From NCBI GenBank assembly GCA_012295275.1, contig CM022679.1, positions 30,235,154 through 30,260,153 of the forward strand: a DNA stretch of 25,000 bases, in the 5' to 3' direction. The position numbers and the translations under genes are program-made. The notes under the pieces are model-generated. The model searched no databases and was not told the DNA's origin. It saw nothing but the letters and a program-made list of their open reading frames with translations. Source of the stretch: Chrysomallon squamiferum (taxonomy: Eukaryota; Mollusca; Gastropoda; Neomphalida; Peltospiridae). Shown here piece after piece: positions 9,351-19,140 of the stretch (position 1 is its first letter; each line of letters starts with the position of its first letter).

Positions 9351-10500
9351 ATAACCGGTCGTCCCAGTCTACTATCAAGTTGTTCAGTCTTATAAATTGC
9401 TCATCTCGAAAAACAGATAATTAAATTATTAATTAAAAATGAATATTTAACAGCTATTGAAAAAATACGATTTTTTTAAACGGTCATTATGTTTTATTTA
9501 TATTGCTACTGCTATAACGACGACTGCCACTACAAACAAACAAACAAAATTAATAAATAAACCAATGAAATAAATAAATAAAATAAATAAATAAATAAAT
9601 CAATAAATAAATAAAATGAAATAAATAAATAAATAAAATAAAATAAAATAAAATAAATCAAAATAAACAGAACTGAATAAAGTTGAGTAATGCAAAATAA
9701 AGAAAAAAGTTAGGTAAAAAAAAGTCGACTACATACTAACAAACAAAAAATAATAATGATTATAATTATAATGTACAGAAATAATTAGAGGTAGAGCTAA
9801 ATGTTCGAAGGGGACTGTTTAAATTGTTAGTTTTATTAAAGAAATGGTAAAACTTCTGCATTATTGTGTAGAAAATCCTAATGTTAAAGAGATTTTTAGT
9901 ACCTGTATTTGTCGGTTTTTTGTTGGTTTTTGTGACAAAAGTTTGTGGTCATGAGTTTCATAAAAACAATAAAAAAAAAAAAAAAAAAGAAGTATCCTTA
10001 ATAGTCAACAACAACAACAACAATTACAACAGATGGTGTTTTAAATTTTCTGATGTGTAAAGAAACAACAGAAATGACTAACGGTAATTTTAGTTACAAT
10101 AACTAAAAGTAAAACAGACGTAGAAGTTTACTATAATGAATCTACTTTTTCATTTTTTACTGTTTCTTTCCTTTCTTTAAATTATTTTATTTTTATTTTT
10201 ATTTATTTTATTTTATTGTTATTTTTATATTATTTTTATTCATTTATTTTTATTTTTGCATCAGAGTAAAAAAAAAAAAAAAAAAAAAAAAACCAAACCC
10301 CACTGTAACGGTTTGCTCGTTTTCAAGTCATTTATTTTATTTCATAGGAAGTAATATCTCATGAGTCATTTTAACGTTTTCAAATGTCACGCATTTATTG
10401 GATTTTTTTTTCCTTGTGGGGGTGTCTAATGAGCTAATAAAATCAGAACTTACACGGATTTAAAGTATTCTATTTCTTTTACCTGCGTGTACATGCGTGT
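9351..10500. other. Gene-free AT-rich stretch
   Basis: No supportable gene. Contents: TAAA/AATA tetramer runs at about 9536-9660, an A tract at about 9970-9988, ACA triplets at about 10008-10030, a T-rich tract at about 10180-10260 and an A tract at about 10267-10292. Confidence 0.6.
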
Positions 10501-10507
10501 ATTTTAC

Positions 10508-10560
<53 letters not shown>

Positions 10561-10577
10561 TAACAATAATAATAATG
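10508..10577. repeat. (AAT)n microsatellite
   Basis: About 17 AAT units followed by AAC/AAT/GAT triplets. The methionine-initiated frame crossing it is poly-Ile and not a gene. Confidence 0.95.
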
Positions 10578-10679
10578 ATAATATTACTACTACAACTGCT
10601 GCTTCAAGATACATTTCAAATATTGGTGGGAAAGACTGGTATTATTCAGAAAATGAAAATGTTTAAATGTGTCTTGTTA

Positions 10680-12900
10680 TAATTTTAACTGAGCATGTCG
10701 TAACAAACTTTCAACACTCGCTAAATATTACGGTAACTATTAGTTCTACACACGTAAACAACACAGAATACAAAATCCGTATCAAGGTATTATATCTTGT
10801 TTTTATTCAGCTAATTTTGTAAAATTAAATATTAAAACATGGCAACATAAATAAAAATAAAGGTCAGTAAAAAATGAGACACATTAATAATGATAGCGAT
10901 TAGTTGTAACCCCAAAACGTTAAATTATAACTATGTTTACATAAAGGATGTGGTTCATATGACAACACGTGGTATTTCTTAACCTAATAAACAGTTATAA
11001 ATTATCTTGAAAACGATTTATGATAGACATCTGCTGTTTCAAACATAGAAAGAATTAAATTCACATTAATAATAAATGATAAAAATTAATAATAATAACT
11101 AAAAAAAATAATAATAATAAAATACTAAATTTTATAGATTTTTTTTTTACTCATTTTAAAAAACAATTTCGCTAACAATTTTAAAAAATATTTTTTATTT
11201 ACTTGTAATTAATTTTTATATTCAAATCTATCTTCCTGACAAAATTAAAAAGAAAAAAGAAAAAAAGAAAAGAAAAGAAAAAAGAAGAGAACACTTAACT
11301 AAAATTTTAAAAATTAAAATAAATATTAATTAAAAATGTTGAAATGAACTAATTGCATTTTAATTTTTAATAAAAATTATAGAAAAGGAATACATTTTTG
11401 TTTTACATTACATTTAATAAAAATAATGCCCCTGTATTTGTGTGTATTATTTCACAAGAATCACAGTCTATTAAAATAGCAACAAATCAAAACGTTATTT
11501 ACAATTAAGTAACCCAATCACGTTTTCCATTTCAACAAAACTGAACAACACAATTCTGATTACAGCAAGAAATATCCAATAAACATGCTCATTACAATTA
11601 GAAAATATCCGATCTGAACACTCTTTACAAACAGCGAAGTTCAATCAAAACATACCATCACAAATTTCCAGTTACAGAACACCAATATATAATTTTAACG
11701 TAAGTGTTTCCATACAGGTCTTAACTTTCATTATTATTAACAAGACATACATTAATTGTGGGTGTATTTCTTTCTTGATTACTTTAACAGAGAAACAAAA
11801 TTAAAATTTCCTTTTCAAACACAGCCCTGTCAAAACAGCAGCATATATATATATATATACACACACACACAAAAACACAAATATTCACATTTTTAAATTT
11901 TCAATCACATTTGAGTATTAATAATAATAATAATAATAATAATAATTAAACAAGTACATACATCCATCAGATCAGTGGCTTTCATAATAAACAATGCTGA
12001 GATAGTATTTCAGAAGAGTTAAAGCAGAAATGATTGTACTATTAATGTATCAGCTCATGAATTTAACACCCTCTTTATTTGGTTGTGCAAACATGATTAG
12101 CCTATCGCAGTATATCTAGGCTAAAACTAAAAAACATTTGGGGGCAAATTAAACTGGAAGATTGTTATTTGTTTATACAACAGCATTTGTGGTTATAATG
12201 GGAAAATCTAGGTCAGTGTTAAAAGCATTAATCATTTCCATTATCACATTTCAGAATAATTATCTACATTATGAAACATTCTTTCAGATTCACTGCTGTT
12301 TTCCATTTTTGTATGGAGTATTTTTTTTGTAGTTATAACAAAAACAAAAAAGATTAAATATATGCATATCATTTTTTTTTTTTCTGTTTTTTTCTAAACA
12401 AGATAAGTAGCTTTTTTATTCACAAAAATATAATAATAAAAAGAAATTAAAAATATATATAAAGATTGAATTTTTAAAAATACCATGTAATTTAATTTTT
12501 AAAAGGAGAATTACATTACAAATATTAAAACCATTCATAACAATACAAGAAATACTCATTAAAAACATAAAATGTTCAGTTTATAAAAACATACTGACAA
12601 AAATAAACTAACAAAATTTCATTCAAAAAACAGGAAAAAATTTAGTTTACATGAAAAATTATTAATTTAAAAAAATAATAATAATAATAAAAATGAAACA
12701 AAAACAAAAAATAAACAAAAAACACAACTGAAAATACATAAATTATGAAGTATTTTGTACAATAAATGGGAATAAAATAAATTATTAAAACAATTATTAG
12801 AACTGGGAAAAAAGAAAAAAAAAATAATATATATAAACACAAAAATTTTAAAATTAAAAATAAAAATAAATTCAGTCATTATTTCTTTTTACTAACAGAT
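10680..12900. other. AT-rich region downstream of NCOA4, no gene seen
   Basis: More than 2 kb with fewer arrays than the sequence to its left. There is only an (AT)n/(AC)n run at about 11845-11872, AAT units at about 11920-11945 and scattered A/T tracts. No codon-like structure or splice-flanked segment was found. If the NCOA4 transcript uses a distal poly(A) site, part of this could be 3' untranslated region; many AATAAA-like hexamers occur, as expected from composition. Confidence 0.5.
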
Positions 12901-12918
12901 TCCAAAATAATTTCTACA

Positions 12919-12924
12919 TTTATT
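12919..12924 (-). terminator. Candidate proximal poly(A) signal of NCOA4
   Basis: AATAAA on the minus strand, about 80 bases after the NCOA4 stop codon. In sequence this AT-rich the hexamer is common, so it is only the nearest plausible signal. Confidence 0.3.
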
Positions 12925-12957
12925 TGGTTTTAGCACTGATTTTGGAAATAAAAGTAA

Positions 12958-12991
12958 ACAACAACAACAACAAAAAAAAAAAAAAAAAAAA
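12958..12991. repeat. ACA triplets plus poly-A, in the NCOA4 3' untranslated region
   Basis: ACA units followed by about 19 A. On the minus strand this is a poly-T/GTT tract beginning about 10 bases after the NCOA4 stop codon. Confidence 0.9.
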
Positions 12992-13001
12992 TCTTCTATA
13001 A

Positions 13002-13769
13002 TTATAGCAACCAGTGATCCAAACTGGACTTGCATGTTACTTCAGGTTTTAGTTTCTCTTTACCATTTGTATTATCAGTACTTCCAGCATTCTTGGCAAC
13101 TCCTTTATCATTACTCACAGATTTGTTTTCTTCACAGCTGGTCAACAACCAGTCTTTGTCCGACATTTTCTTATGCATGTTCTGAATGACTTTCCAACAT
13201 TCGGGGATGGTGAAGGCCTCACTTGGGACTTCCACCGATTTCAACCACTTCGGACCCTCGAGTGCATCAGCAGCAAAATGAAACTTAAAGGATGTTGACG
13301 TAGTGGGAGACTTCTTGTTCAGACCAGTCTCGTTCTGCTTCAGCCAGTCATGCAGATTAGACGACAACATTTTGAAAAACCCAAACTCACATCTCGAAGA
13401 TGATGCTGTGTCAGTATTTTCTGAAGTAGCAGCTGCAGCAGCAGCAGCAACCCACTTCTTCTCTTCCAGCTTCTGCGGCAACAACAACAAGCTGTTGATG
13501 GTTCTGTCTGCTTGTTCGTTGGAGCAGCTCTTTTCGTTGCCCGTTTTCAGCCAGTTGAAATTCTCGACGGCTTGCTGGCAAGGAAAGCATTCGGGTTTGC
13601 ACTCGCAGTTTCTCTCGCCAGTTTTCTCTGCATCGGAATTTTCTCCCTTCAGCCAACACTTGGGAAGTTCTTTGAAGAATGCCTCCATTATCCTGGCAGC
13701 TCTGTCAGAGGGCTGTTCCGAGTTGTCAGAACTGAGGGTCTCACAACTCTCTTTTTTTTTCTCTTCATC
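13002..13769 (-). CDS. NCOA4: NCOA4 coding exon 6 (residues 344-598, C-terminal half)
   Basis: Acceptor ATTTATTTCAG|GAT in phase 0, stop codon at 13004-13002. Contents in order: KCWLK (W382), a C-x-C-x3-C-x2-C cluster (C398, C400, C404, C407) ending nine residues before NWLK (W416), KKWV (W449) followed by seven Ala codons, HDWLK (W485), PKWLK (W518), the CWKVIQN...DWLL element (535-552) and a C-terminal HWLL (595-598). The human protein likewise ends close to a Trp-Leu motif (KWLYRTPLQM). The antisense frame that is open across this exon is a shadow. Confidence 0.92.
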   Translation of the reverse strand, partial: DEEKKKESCETLSSDNSEQPSDRAARIMEAFFKELPKCWLKGENSDAEKTGERNCECKPECFPCQQAVENFNWLKTGNEKSCSNEQADRTINSLLLLPQKLEEKKWVAAAAAAATSENTDTASSSRCEFGFFKMLSSNLHDWLKQNETGLNKKSPTTSTSFKFHFAADALEGPKWLKSVEVPSEAFTIPECWKVIQNMHKKMSDKDWLLTSCEENKSVSNDKGVAKNAGSTDNTNGKEKLKPEVTCKSSLDHWLL

Positions 13770-15416
13770 CTGAAATAAATATTTTAATCACTTTTTTTTT
13801 TCTATTTTGTTAAGAGAAACAATAATATATATATTTTTTTTCACGTTATTTTTTCTAACTAAAAACATTTTCTATAACAAATAATAATCATTAATATATA
13901 TATTTTTTTTAAATGTTTGAAAGCAAATTCATGACTTTATTTTACATTTAATTATTTTTTTAACCTGTGTATTTTGGACGATGTTGTGGGAATTAAATGC
14001 AGATCACAGTAACAAACGTTCTGATTGGTTCATTAGATAATAGCAAAGTGATTTCATCTGATCAGCAGTTACTGAAAAATCAGATGACTGGTTGCTTTTT
14101 AAGTTTTCTGTTTTTAAAAATAAATGTTTTCTTGTCAACACAGCAAATTTCAAACCTTTTTGGCACTCTTAATAAGCCAGATGTCTGTGTCATTTGGGAT
14201 GAGCACAAACCAACTGAGAGAAGTTTCTTTGGTTTTTTCTTCACTAGAATCCGAGGGTGTCTGTTTCAACCACATCGCTTTGTTTGTCAGAGGAAACGTC
14301 TCAAACACAGGTTTGTCAGTGACTGGTGGAGTGGTCTCACTCACTGTGAGAATCAACAAACAAACAAACAAATAAACAAACAAACAAATAAATAAAAACA
14401 AACAAATAAATAAATAAACAAGTAAACAAACAAGTAAATAAATGTAATGTTATATAAACAGAATAAGAGCAGCAAATATTTTATAATCCATTTTCAAACA
14501 ACTTCTAATCATAATTATATACATTTGAACATTAAAACAAAAAAAACCATTTAATTGCTGTAAACAATATACGAGTGTCAAACTGATTAATAAATTAAAC
14601 AAATTAAACAAATCAGTATATGTAATAAACAAAACTGATATATTATTTAGTTACAGATACTAATTATTAACAGAATAAGCCAATAAATAAGCCAAAGTTA
14701 GAAGAGAATTTCCTTTCACTTGGTAAACATTGGCCAACTTTATTTAATTTTTAATAAATAAATAAAGAAAGAAAAAGAAAGAAAGAAATGAAACAAGTAA
14801 CTCACAAGAACTTCCAACAATTTCAAAATCATCTTCATCTTCAAATGCTGGGCTCTGCTGTATCTGACTCAGCCAGTTCTGAATGCATGAATCTCCATAC
14901 ATCCGGGGCGAGCACTCTTTTCCCGATCCGGCTGGGACCCAGTCATGGGGGTCTGTGCTGAATGCAGGAAAAGAGAATTTCGGGATCGTGGCTGTGGAGA
15001 GGGTTTTACAACCTGGAGGCTGGTACAGCCAGTCCTTGGCTCGTGTGGAAAGCTTTGGGATGTTTACTCTGATCTGCTCAAATAAATAAACTTTGTTACA
15101 TTGGAATACATGCACAGATACCTACATATATATACACACACACACACACATACATACATTCATACATATATATATAAATACATACATACATAAATACACT
15201 GCATACACACTTGAACACAAACACACATACAAGTACATCAAGAAAGAGTGTGTGTGCTTGTATTTGGTTTTAAATAATGGGTTTCCTGTATATTCCAAGT
15301 TAATACACAACCAGCCTGTATTTAATGTTATAATTTATGAAAACAAGGCAACACTTAAAACATTGATTCATACAGATATTACTCATTACTGCATAAATAT
15401 ATGAAGCATTAAGTAA

Positions 15417-15447
<31 letters not shown>

Positions 15448-16908
15448 GCATACCTAAACAGTGAGAGAAACAGGGAGGGAGAGGGAGAGGGAGAGAGAGA
15501 GTGTCACACATAAATATCTACATGCAGAGAAGGAATGATCTAAGAATACACTAATTATTCAGCAACACACTATATTCTTTTTCTCATTTTTATAAATAAA
15601 TTACAATTAATGAATCTTACACTTCCAGATGGCTTCTGGGAAGCATTTATCTCCTCAATAGTTTTGTAAAATATGTGGTGATCAGCATCCTCATAATCTT
15701 CGAAATGTCCTGGCATGCACGTCGACACATTCTCCTGGTCTATGAATGCTGTCTGCAGTGGAATGCCGTTGGACTCCACGCGGCCGTAGTTTAAAATGGC
15801 TTCCCGCAGACCAACCTGGTCCGCACAGAAAGACAGGTATGGAGTTTCCTCGGGTTTCAAGTCTGCAATGTCCAGACTGTGGAACAAACACGAAAATTAA
15901 TTTTACTAATCCGTGTATGTTTCTTTGTGTGTGTGTATATATACATGTGTATATGTATGTATTTATTTATTCATAACAAATACACAGAAGAAAATATAAG
16001 TACGTGAAAGCTGAGTTTAACTGTAAGTCTGTCACGTCTCCATTATGCTAACTTTTCTTTTCCTTCAACCCCGTAACCTACAGAAACTGTAAATGCATAA
16101 TTGAAATTGTCATCAGTGTTTGCTATCTAAAAAATATTTACATACACACGTAAAACCTCATAAAACATATTTATCAAAGACAAGTTGCATTTAATTTGAT
16201 CGTAATTGCACCAAACTGAAAACATCTGCACCACCAATAAAATAATGCATAAATAATTAAATAACAAATAACTCGGAAAATATTAATATTTAAAAGTCAA
16301 CTGACGTGCTGAGTTTTTCAGCAAGTTTAGCCTCCAGCCCATCCCCGTCTTCTGACAGCGCCAGTGAGCTCTGAAGAATGCCGAACGTCTTATTGAGCCG
16401 AGCCTGTTGTTGTTGCAGGACTTCCTCCTTCGCACTGAGCACCAAGTCGACCTGACTGAGCAGCCAAACCTCTCGGTTTCGCAGCGCCTCCAAGTGGCGA
16501 CTGATTGAAGAGTGGATCTGCGATTTGATCTGAATGAGAGAACGCATATCCGAGTGAATGAATTTGTCTGTATAAAAAAAAAAACCACTTCAGTTCAACC
16601 ATATGGGTTACTGAGTGTCGAAGGTGTATGTAACTCAAATAAAATATTTTAAAATGTTAATGCATACTTGTGTAATATTTAGGTGTTAATCTAATATTCA
16701 TTGAAATCTTATTCAATATACATTTTCTTACAAATAATGAAGTGTTACAACAGTTCTTTGAAAATCTAGTTTTGGGAGTGCTGGTTGGAATGTGATACAC
16801 AGAGGTTAGCTGTACCTGTGATGAGGTGTAATACAGATGTTTTTTCACAGAATCCAGCTGACGAATTGCACTCTCTAATTCAGAAATCTTTGGCCTGGGC
16901 TTTTCCAT
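13002..16908 (-). CDS. NCOA4: Nuclear receptor coactivator 4 (ferritinophagy receptor), six coding exons
   Basis: In vertebrates NCOA4 binds ferritin heavy chain and delivers ferritin to autophagosomes and lysosomes, releasing iron. Here six exons, 16908-16816, 16529-16306, 15876-15621, 15073-14806, 14343-14156 and 13769-13002, join in frame through GT-AG introns to about 598 codons (human 614). Residues 1-140 match the N-terminal coiled-coil ARA70 region: IHSSISRHLEALRNREVWL against human IHSCISRHLECLRSREVWL, followed by a related Gln-rich helix and LKPEE. Residue spacing from the helix start to IHS is the same as in human (22), which fixed the exon 1/2 junction. After that come a Trp-Leu motif series (206-598), a Cys cluster (398-407) and a V-I-x-N...W-L ferritin-binding-like element (537-552). 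The start is the first ATG, with an in-frame TGA upstream in either spliced or unspliced form. Exon borders are inferred, but every phase agrees. Confidence 0.95.
14156..14343 (-). CDS. NCOA4: NCOA4 coding exon 5 (residues 281-343)
   Basis: Acceptor TTCTCACAG|TG, donor AAAAAG|GTTTGA. The leading TG completes codon 281 with the last base of exon 4, which confirms the phase. It contains AMWLKQ (W305), LSWFVL (W325, also a WxxL pattern) and DIWLIK (W336), spaced by Ser/Thr/Glu/Lys-rich, probably disordered sequence. TTTG/TTTA repeats just upstream in intron 4 supply a T-rich tract before the acceptor. Confidence 0.85.
14350..14445. repeat. AAAC/AAAT tetramer array in NCOA4 intron 4
   Basis: About 95 bp of CAAA and TAAA units immediately intronic of the exon 5 acceptor. 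Expansion here would lengthen the T-rich tract on the transcribed strand. Confidence 0.9.
14806..15073 (-). CDS. NCOA4: NCOA4 coding exon 4 (residues 192-281)
   Basis: Acceptor TTGAGCAG|ATC, donor TCTT|GTGAGT. It carries three Trp-hydrophobic motifs: KDWLY (W206), HDWV (W236, in FSTDPHDWV against human IPSTDPQDWL) and QNWL (W258). It ends in a strongly acidic FEDEDDFEIV segment (268-277) that fits the consensus of an Atg8/LC3-interacting motif. The acceptor is a GAG-CAG tandem (NAGNAG), so use of the first AG would add one Gln. Confidence 0.88.
15121..15205. repeat. AC/AT and ATAC microsatellite in NCOA4 intron 3
   Basis: Compound run of TA, CA and CATA units. A second TG/TA run at about 15417-15447 and a GA/GGGA run at about 15463-15500 lie in the same intron. 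Confidence 0.9.
15621..15876 (-). CDS. NCOA4: NCOA4 coding exon 3 (residues 106-191)
   Basis: Acceptor TTCCACAG|T, donor GGAAGT|GTAAGA, phase 0 at the end. It encodes LKPEETPYLSFCADQVGLR, equivalent to human LKPEDSTVLLFEADTITLR, and an acidic, His-containing segment (HFEDYEDADHH) without a clear human equivalent. Confidence 0.9.
16306..16529 (-). CDS. NCOA4: NCOA4 coding exon 2 (residues 32-106)
   Basis: Acceptor TCTCATTCAG|ATC at 16530/16529. A more distal ATACAG at 16568 is also present, but it would shift the frame and break the ungapped match to human. This exon carries the most conserved part of the family (IHSSISRHLEALRNREVWL, residues 36-54) and a Gln-rich helix (EEVLQQQQARL). The donor CAC|GTCAGT leaves two bases that join the first base of exon 3 to encode Thr106. 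Confidence 0.9.
16816..16908 (-). CDS. NCOA4: NCOA4 coding exon 1 (residues 1-31)
   Basis: Starts MEKPRPKISELESAIRQLD and ends TCACAG|GTACAG in phase 0. Its helix (ELESAIRQLDSVKKHL) aligns without gaps with the human segment DLELAIGGVLRAEQQI. Immediately upstream, CTAG|ATTAACA preceded by a pyrimidine-rich stretch looks like a splice acceptor at 16916, so a non-coding exon probably precedes it. Confidence 0.88.
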
Positions 16909-16915
16909 TGTTAAT

Positions 16916-18250
16916 CTAGATCAAGCAATGAAAAAATAATAAAAATAATAATAGATTATTATTATAGCTGTAAGTTGCATTTGTTATAACTTAATTCAAA
17001 TTTTGAATATAATTAACAGGCATGCATCTTGTAAAGTATTCATTTCTTACCATTTGACGTAAATTTGGTAATGTTTTAAAGATACATCAGATTTACAGTA
17101 TTTTTTTTGTGAAATCCAACAATAATAATAAAACTGGTATTCATGTAATGATGTAGCCCAATTTTCATTAATAATGTTCAAATACACTTAAGAATACTGC
17201 TAAACTGACATGAAATCTAAAATGTAAAAAGCACAGAGGAATAATAACATTAAAATGAAAATGTTTTACTCTTTGTATGAACAAATTAAAGAGGTAAGTT
17301 TTGAGTTTTGCCAGTAAAGTGTTTCAGGTTTTTGGGGCTTATGTTGAGAAAACACAATCACCAAAAGAATGATTCAGACTGAAAAATAATCTGCATTACA
17401 GTGTATCCAAAAATACTGGAAATCTAAATAAATGTTTCTGTGATGGTCAGCTGTTTGAATGTTCAAGAGTTGGAAATGGAAAGAATTTATTCTCACTCTC
17501 AGTGGATAAACCAAGAATCCTGCATACTGCCTTTAAACGCTCTCAAATTGATTGTGATCATTATAGTTTAAAGCTTTTATAATTTACTCATTAAAATTCG
17601 TTTTTAATTATTCTAATCCATTGCGGCATTAGTTATATTTACCGAATGCCCCTTTAAAAGAGAAAGCTTTAAAGCTTTAAAATTTATTATTATCAATTAA
17701 AACTAACAAAACCAGTTTATAATTTCAAAGTAAGAATTTAAATCTGTTGGGATAATATGACTTCTGATACTGTTACTAGCTGTAAACTTTATGAAATTGT
17801 TTATGTTGTAATGTCTTGGTGGAATGGGGCGGGGTGAATGAACTGCAAAATGACCTGTCAAAACTGAGGTGAAGGTTACTCCTCCTTCAAATCTGTTTAA
17901 AAAAAATACTTATCGAATTAAAGAAACCACTGTCGGTAACAACACTTGAAACAGGTGGAAATCGAATGCAAATGAATAAACTGCACCAATATATCAAAAA
18001 AGTTAAGCATAAAAGAGCAGTTACGCATGAATAATCGCGAAATGATACACAGTCCCTTTTCTAATTTCTAAAACCAGACTGCAACAATTGGTATATAAAC
18101 AACAGAAAATACAGAATAAGAATAATCTGAACGCGAAAAAAACATAACATGTTGAAAAAAATATGTCATTAAAAGCTGAGAAATTCAAAGGATTAAAAAT
18201 ATTTCTGCTTTTGTTTTCAGTACGACAAATACTTTAACGGGAAAACATAC
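16916..18250 (-). other. Candidate NCOA4 5' intron; otherwise gene-free
   Basis: If the donor at 18250 and the acceptor at 16916 are used, this 1.3 kb is the first intron of NCOA4. I see no exon inside. A GGGGCGGGG Sp1-type box lies at 17826-17834, unusual for this AT-rich context, followed by TGACCT and AGGTGA half-sites that could be chance. A plus-strand AAAGAG|GTAAGTTT donor-like site lies near 17298. Confidence 0.4.
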
Positions 18251-18320
18251 CAATCATGGATGCCAAAAGTAAATGCATAGAAATCGGTAACGAGGCTGTG
18301 CGTGTGAATTTATAAATAAC
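18251..18320 (-). promoter_or_regulatory. Candidate NCOA4 core promoter and non-coding first exon
   Basis: On the minus strand TATTTATAAATT (TATA-like, about 18318-18307) is followed some 55 bases later by a strong donor, ATGATTG|GTATGT, at 18251/18250. A short untranslated exon of about 35-40 bases starting near 18285-18290 would fit. Joined to the acceptor at 16916, it places an in-frame TGA three codons before the ATG at 16908, consistent with that start. In AT-rich DNA a TATA-like string is weak evidence by itself. Confidence 0.35.
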
Positions 18321-18816
18321 TGTAGCAAGGGATATCCCAGAAATATCCAATGAAATAAACCTTATTAAAACATACGCAGTTCATATGTATGGAGTACAGT
18401 GTTTCTTATTGGTTGTAATTTTTACGTCTGGAATTCCTTAGCATAGTAGTTGATCGGCAGAAGCGAAACTTATTTTTATGTAAACTAAACACAAATATAT
18501 AAAATATATGTGAGTATTGTTAAATGTTTTACCTAACGTTGTATTGTAGATAAATCTGGAGTAATTTGCAAAACAATTTTATTTCAAACAAGTACAAAAT
18601 ATGTAAAACAATATCCTTTTTATTAATATCTTTATAAGTTTATTGTCCACACTTTTTTATTTTACTTTTACTCTTTCTAGTTTTCAGATCTCACTTAGTT
18701 TCACAATTTCTATACTTAACAGAAACCACTTAATGAATACTTTATTTGATATTTAGTCTTTGTAATGAAAAAAGAAGAAAAAATATCTTATTGCTTAGAT
18801 ATCTTTTTCATTCTTA

Positions 18817-18865
<49 letters not shown>

Positions 18866-19100
18866 TATATATATATATATAATTCTGTGTGTACGTATTT
18901 GTGTACATACATGCTTAAACACATACACATACATATAGACCTGACACACACACATTCATATAAATTTTCACCAACACATTGTCACACAAACATATACACA
19001 TACATAATATACAAACATAAATACAATGAATACTTCATGAAAGAAATAAATTATTATTAGTAGTAATTAATTTATTAAGGTTTTTTTTTTTTTTTAACCA
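18321..19100. other. Intergenic region between two divergent genes
   Basis: Contains a (TG)n-(TA)n microsatellite at about 18823-18882, a (CA)/(TA)-rich stretch to about 19020, and a T tract at 19081-19095. The promoter of the plus-strand EF-hand gene must lie here or further left, but I cannot point to it. Confidence 0.5.
18823..18882. repeat. (TG)n/(TA)n microsatellite
   Basis: About 17 TG-type units pass through TATG into about eight TA units. The frame starting near it is a repeat translation. Confidence 0.95.
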
Positions 19101-19140
19101 GATTTTCAAAATTAAACCCATGCAGTTGACTATATAAATA

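Noticed and set aside
13303-13778. Plus-strand frames of 88 and 156 codons
   Set aside because: Antisense shadows of NCOA4 exon 6, whose minus-strand frame has clear family similarity.
14883-15089. Plus-strand frame of 68 codons opposite NCOA4 exon 4
   Set aside because: Shadow of the coding strand, with no independent similarity or splice signals.
16548-16567. Upstream acceptor ATACAG at 16568 as the start of NCOA4 exon 2
   Set aside because: It would add 38 bases and shift the frame relative to exon 1. The acceptor at 16530 keeps phase 0 and gives an ungapped match to the human helix.
18251-18290. An iron-responsive element in the putative NCOA4 5' untranslated exon
   Set aside because: No CAGTGN loop with a bulged C at the right spacing could be seen by eye, and the exon itself is uncertain.
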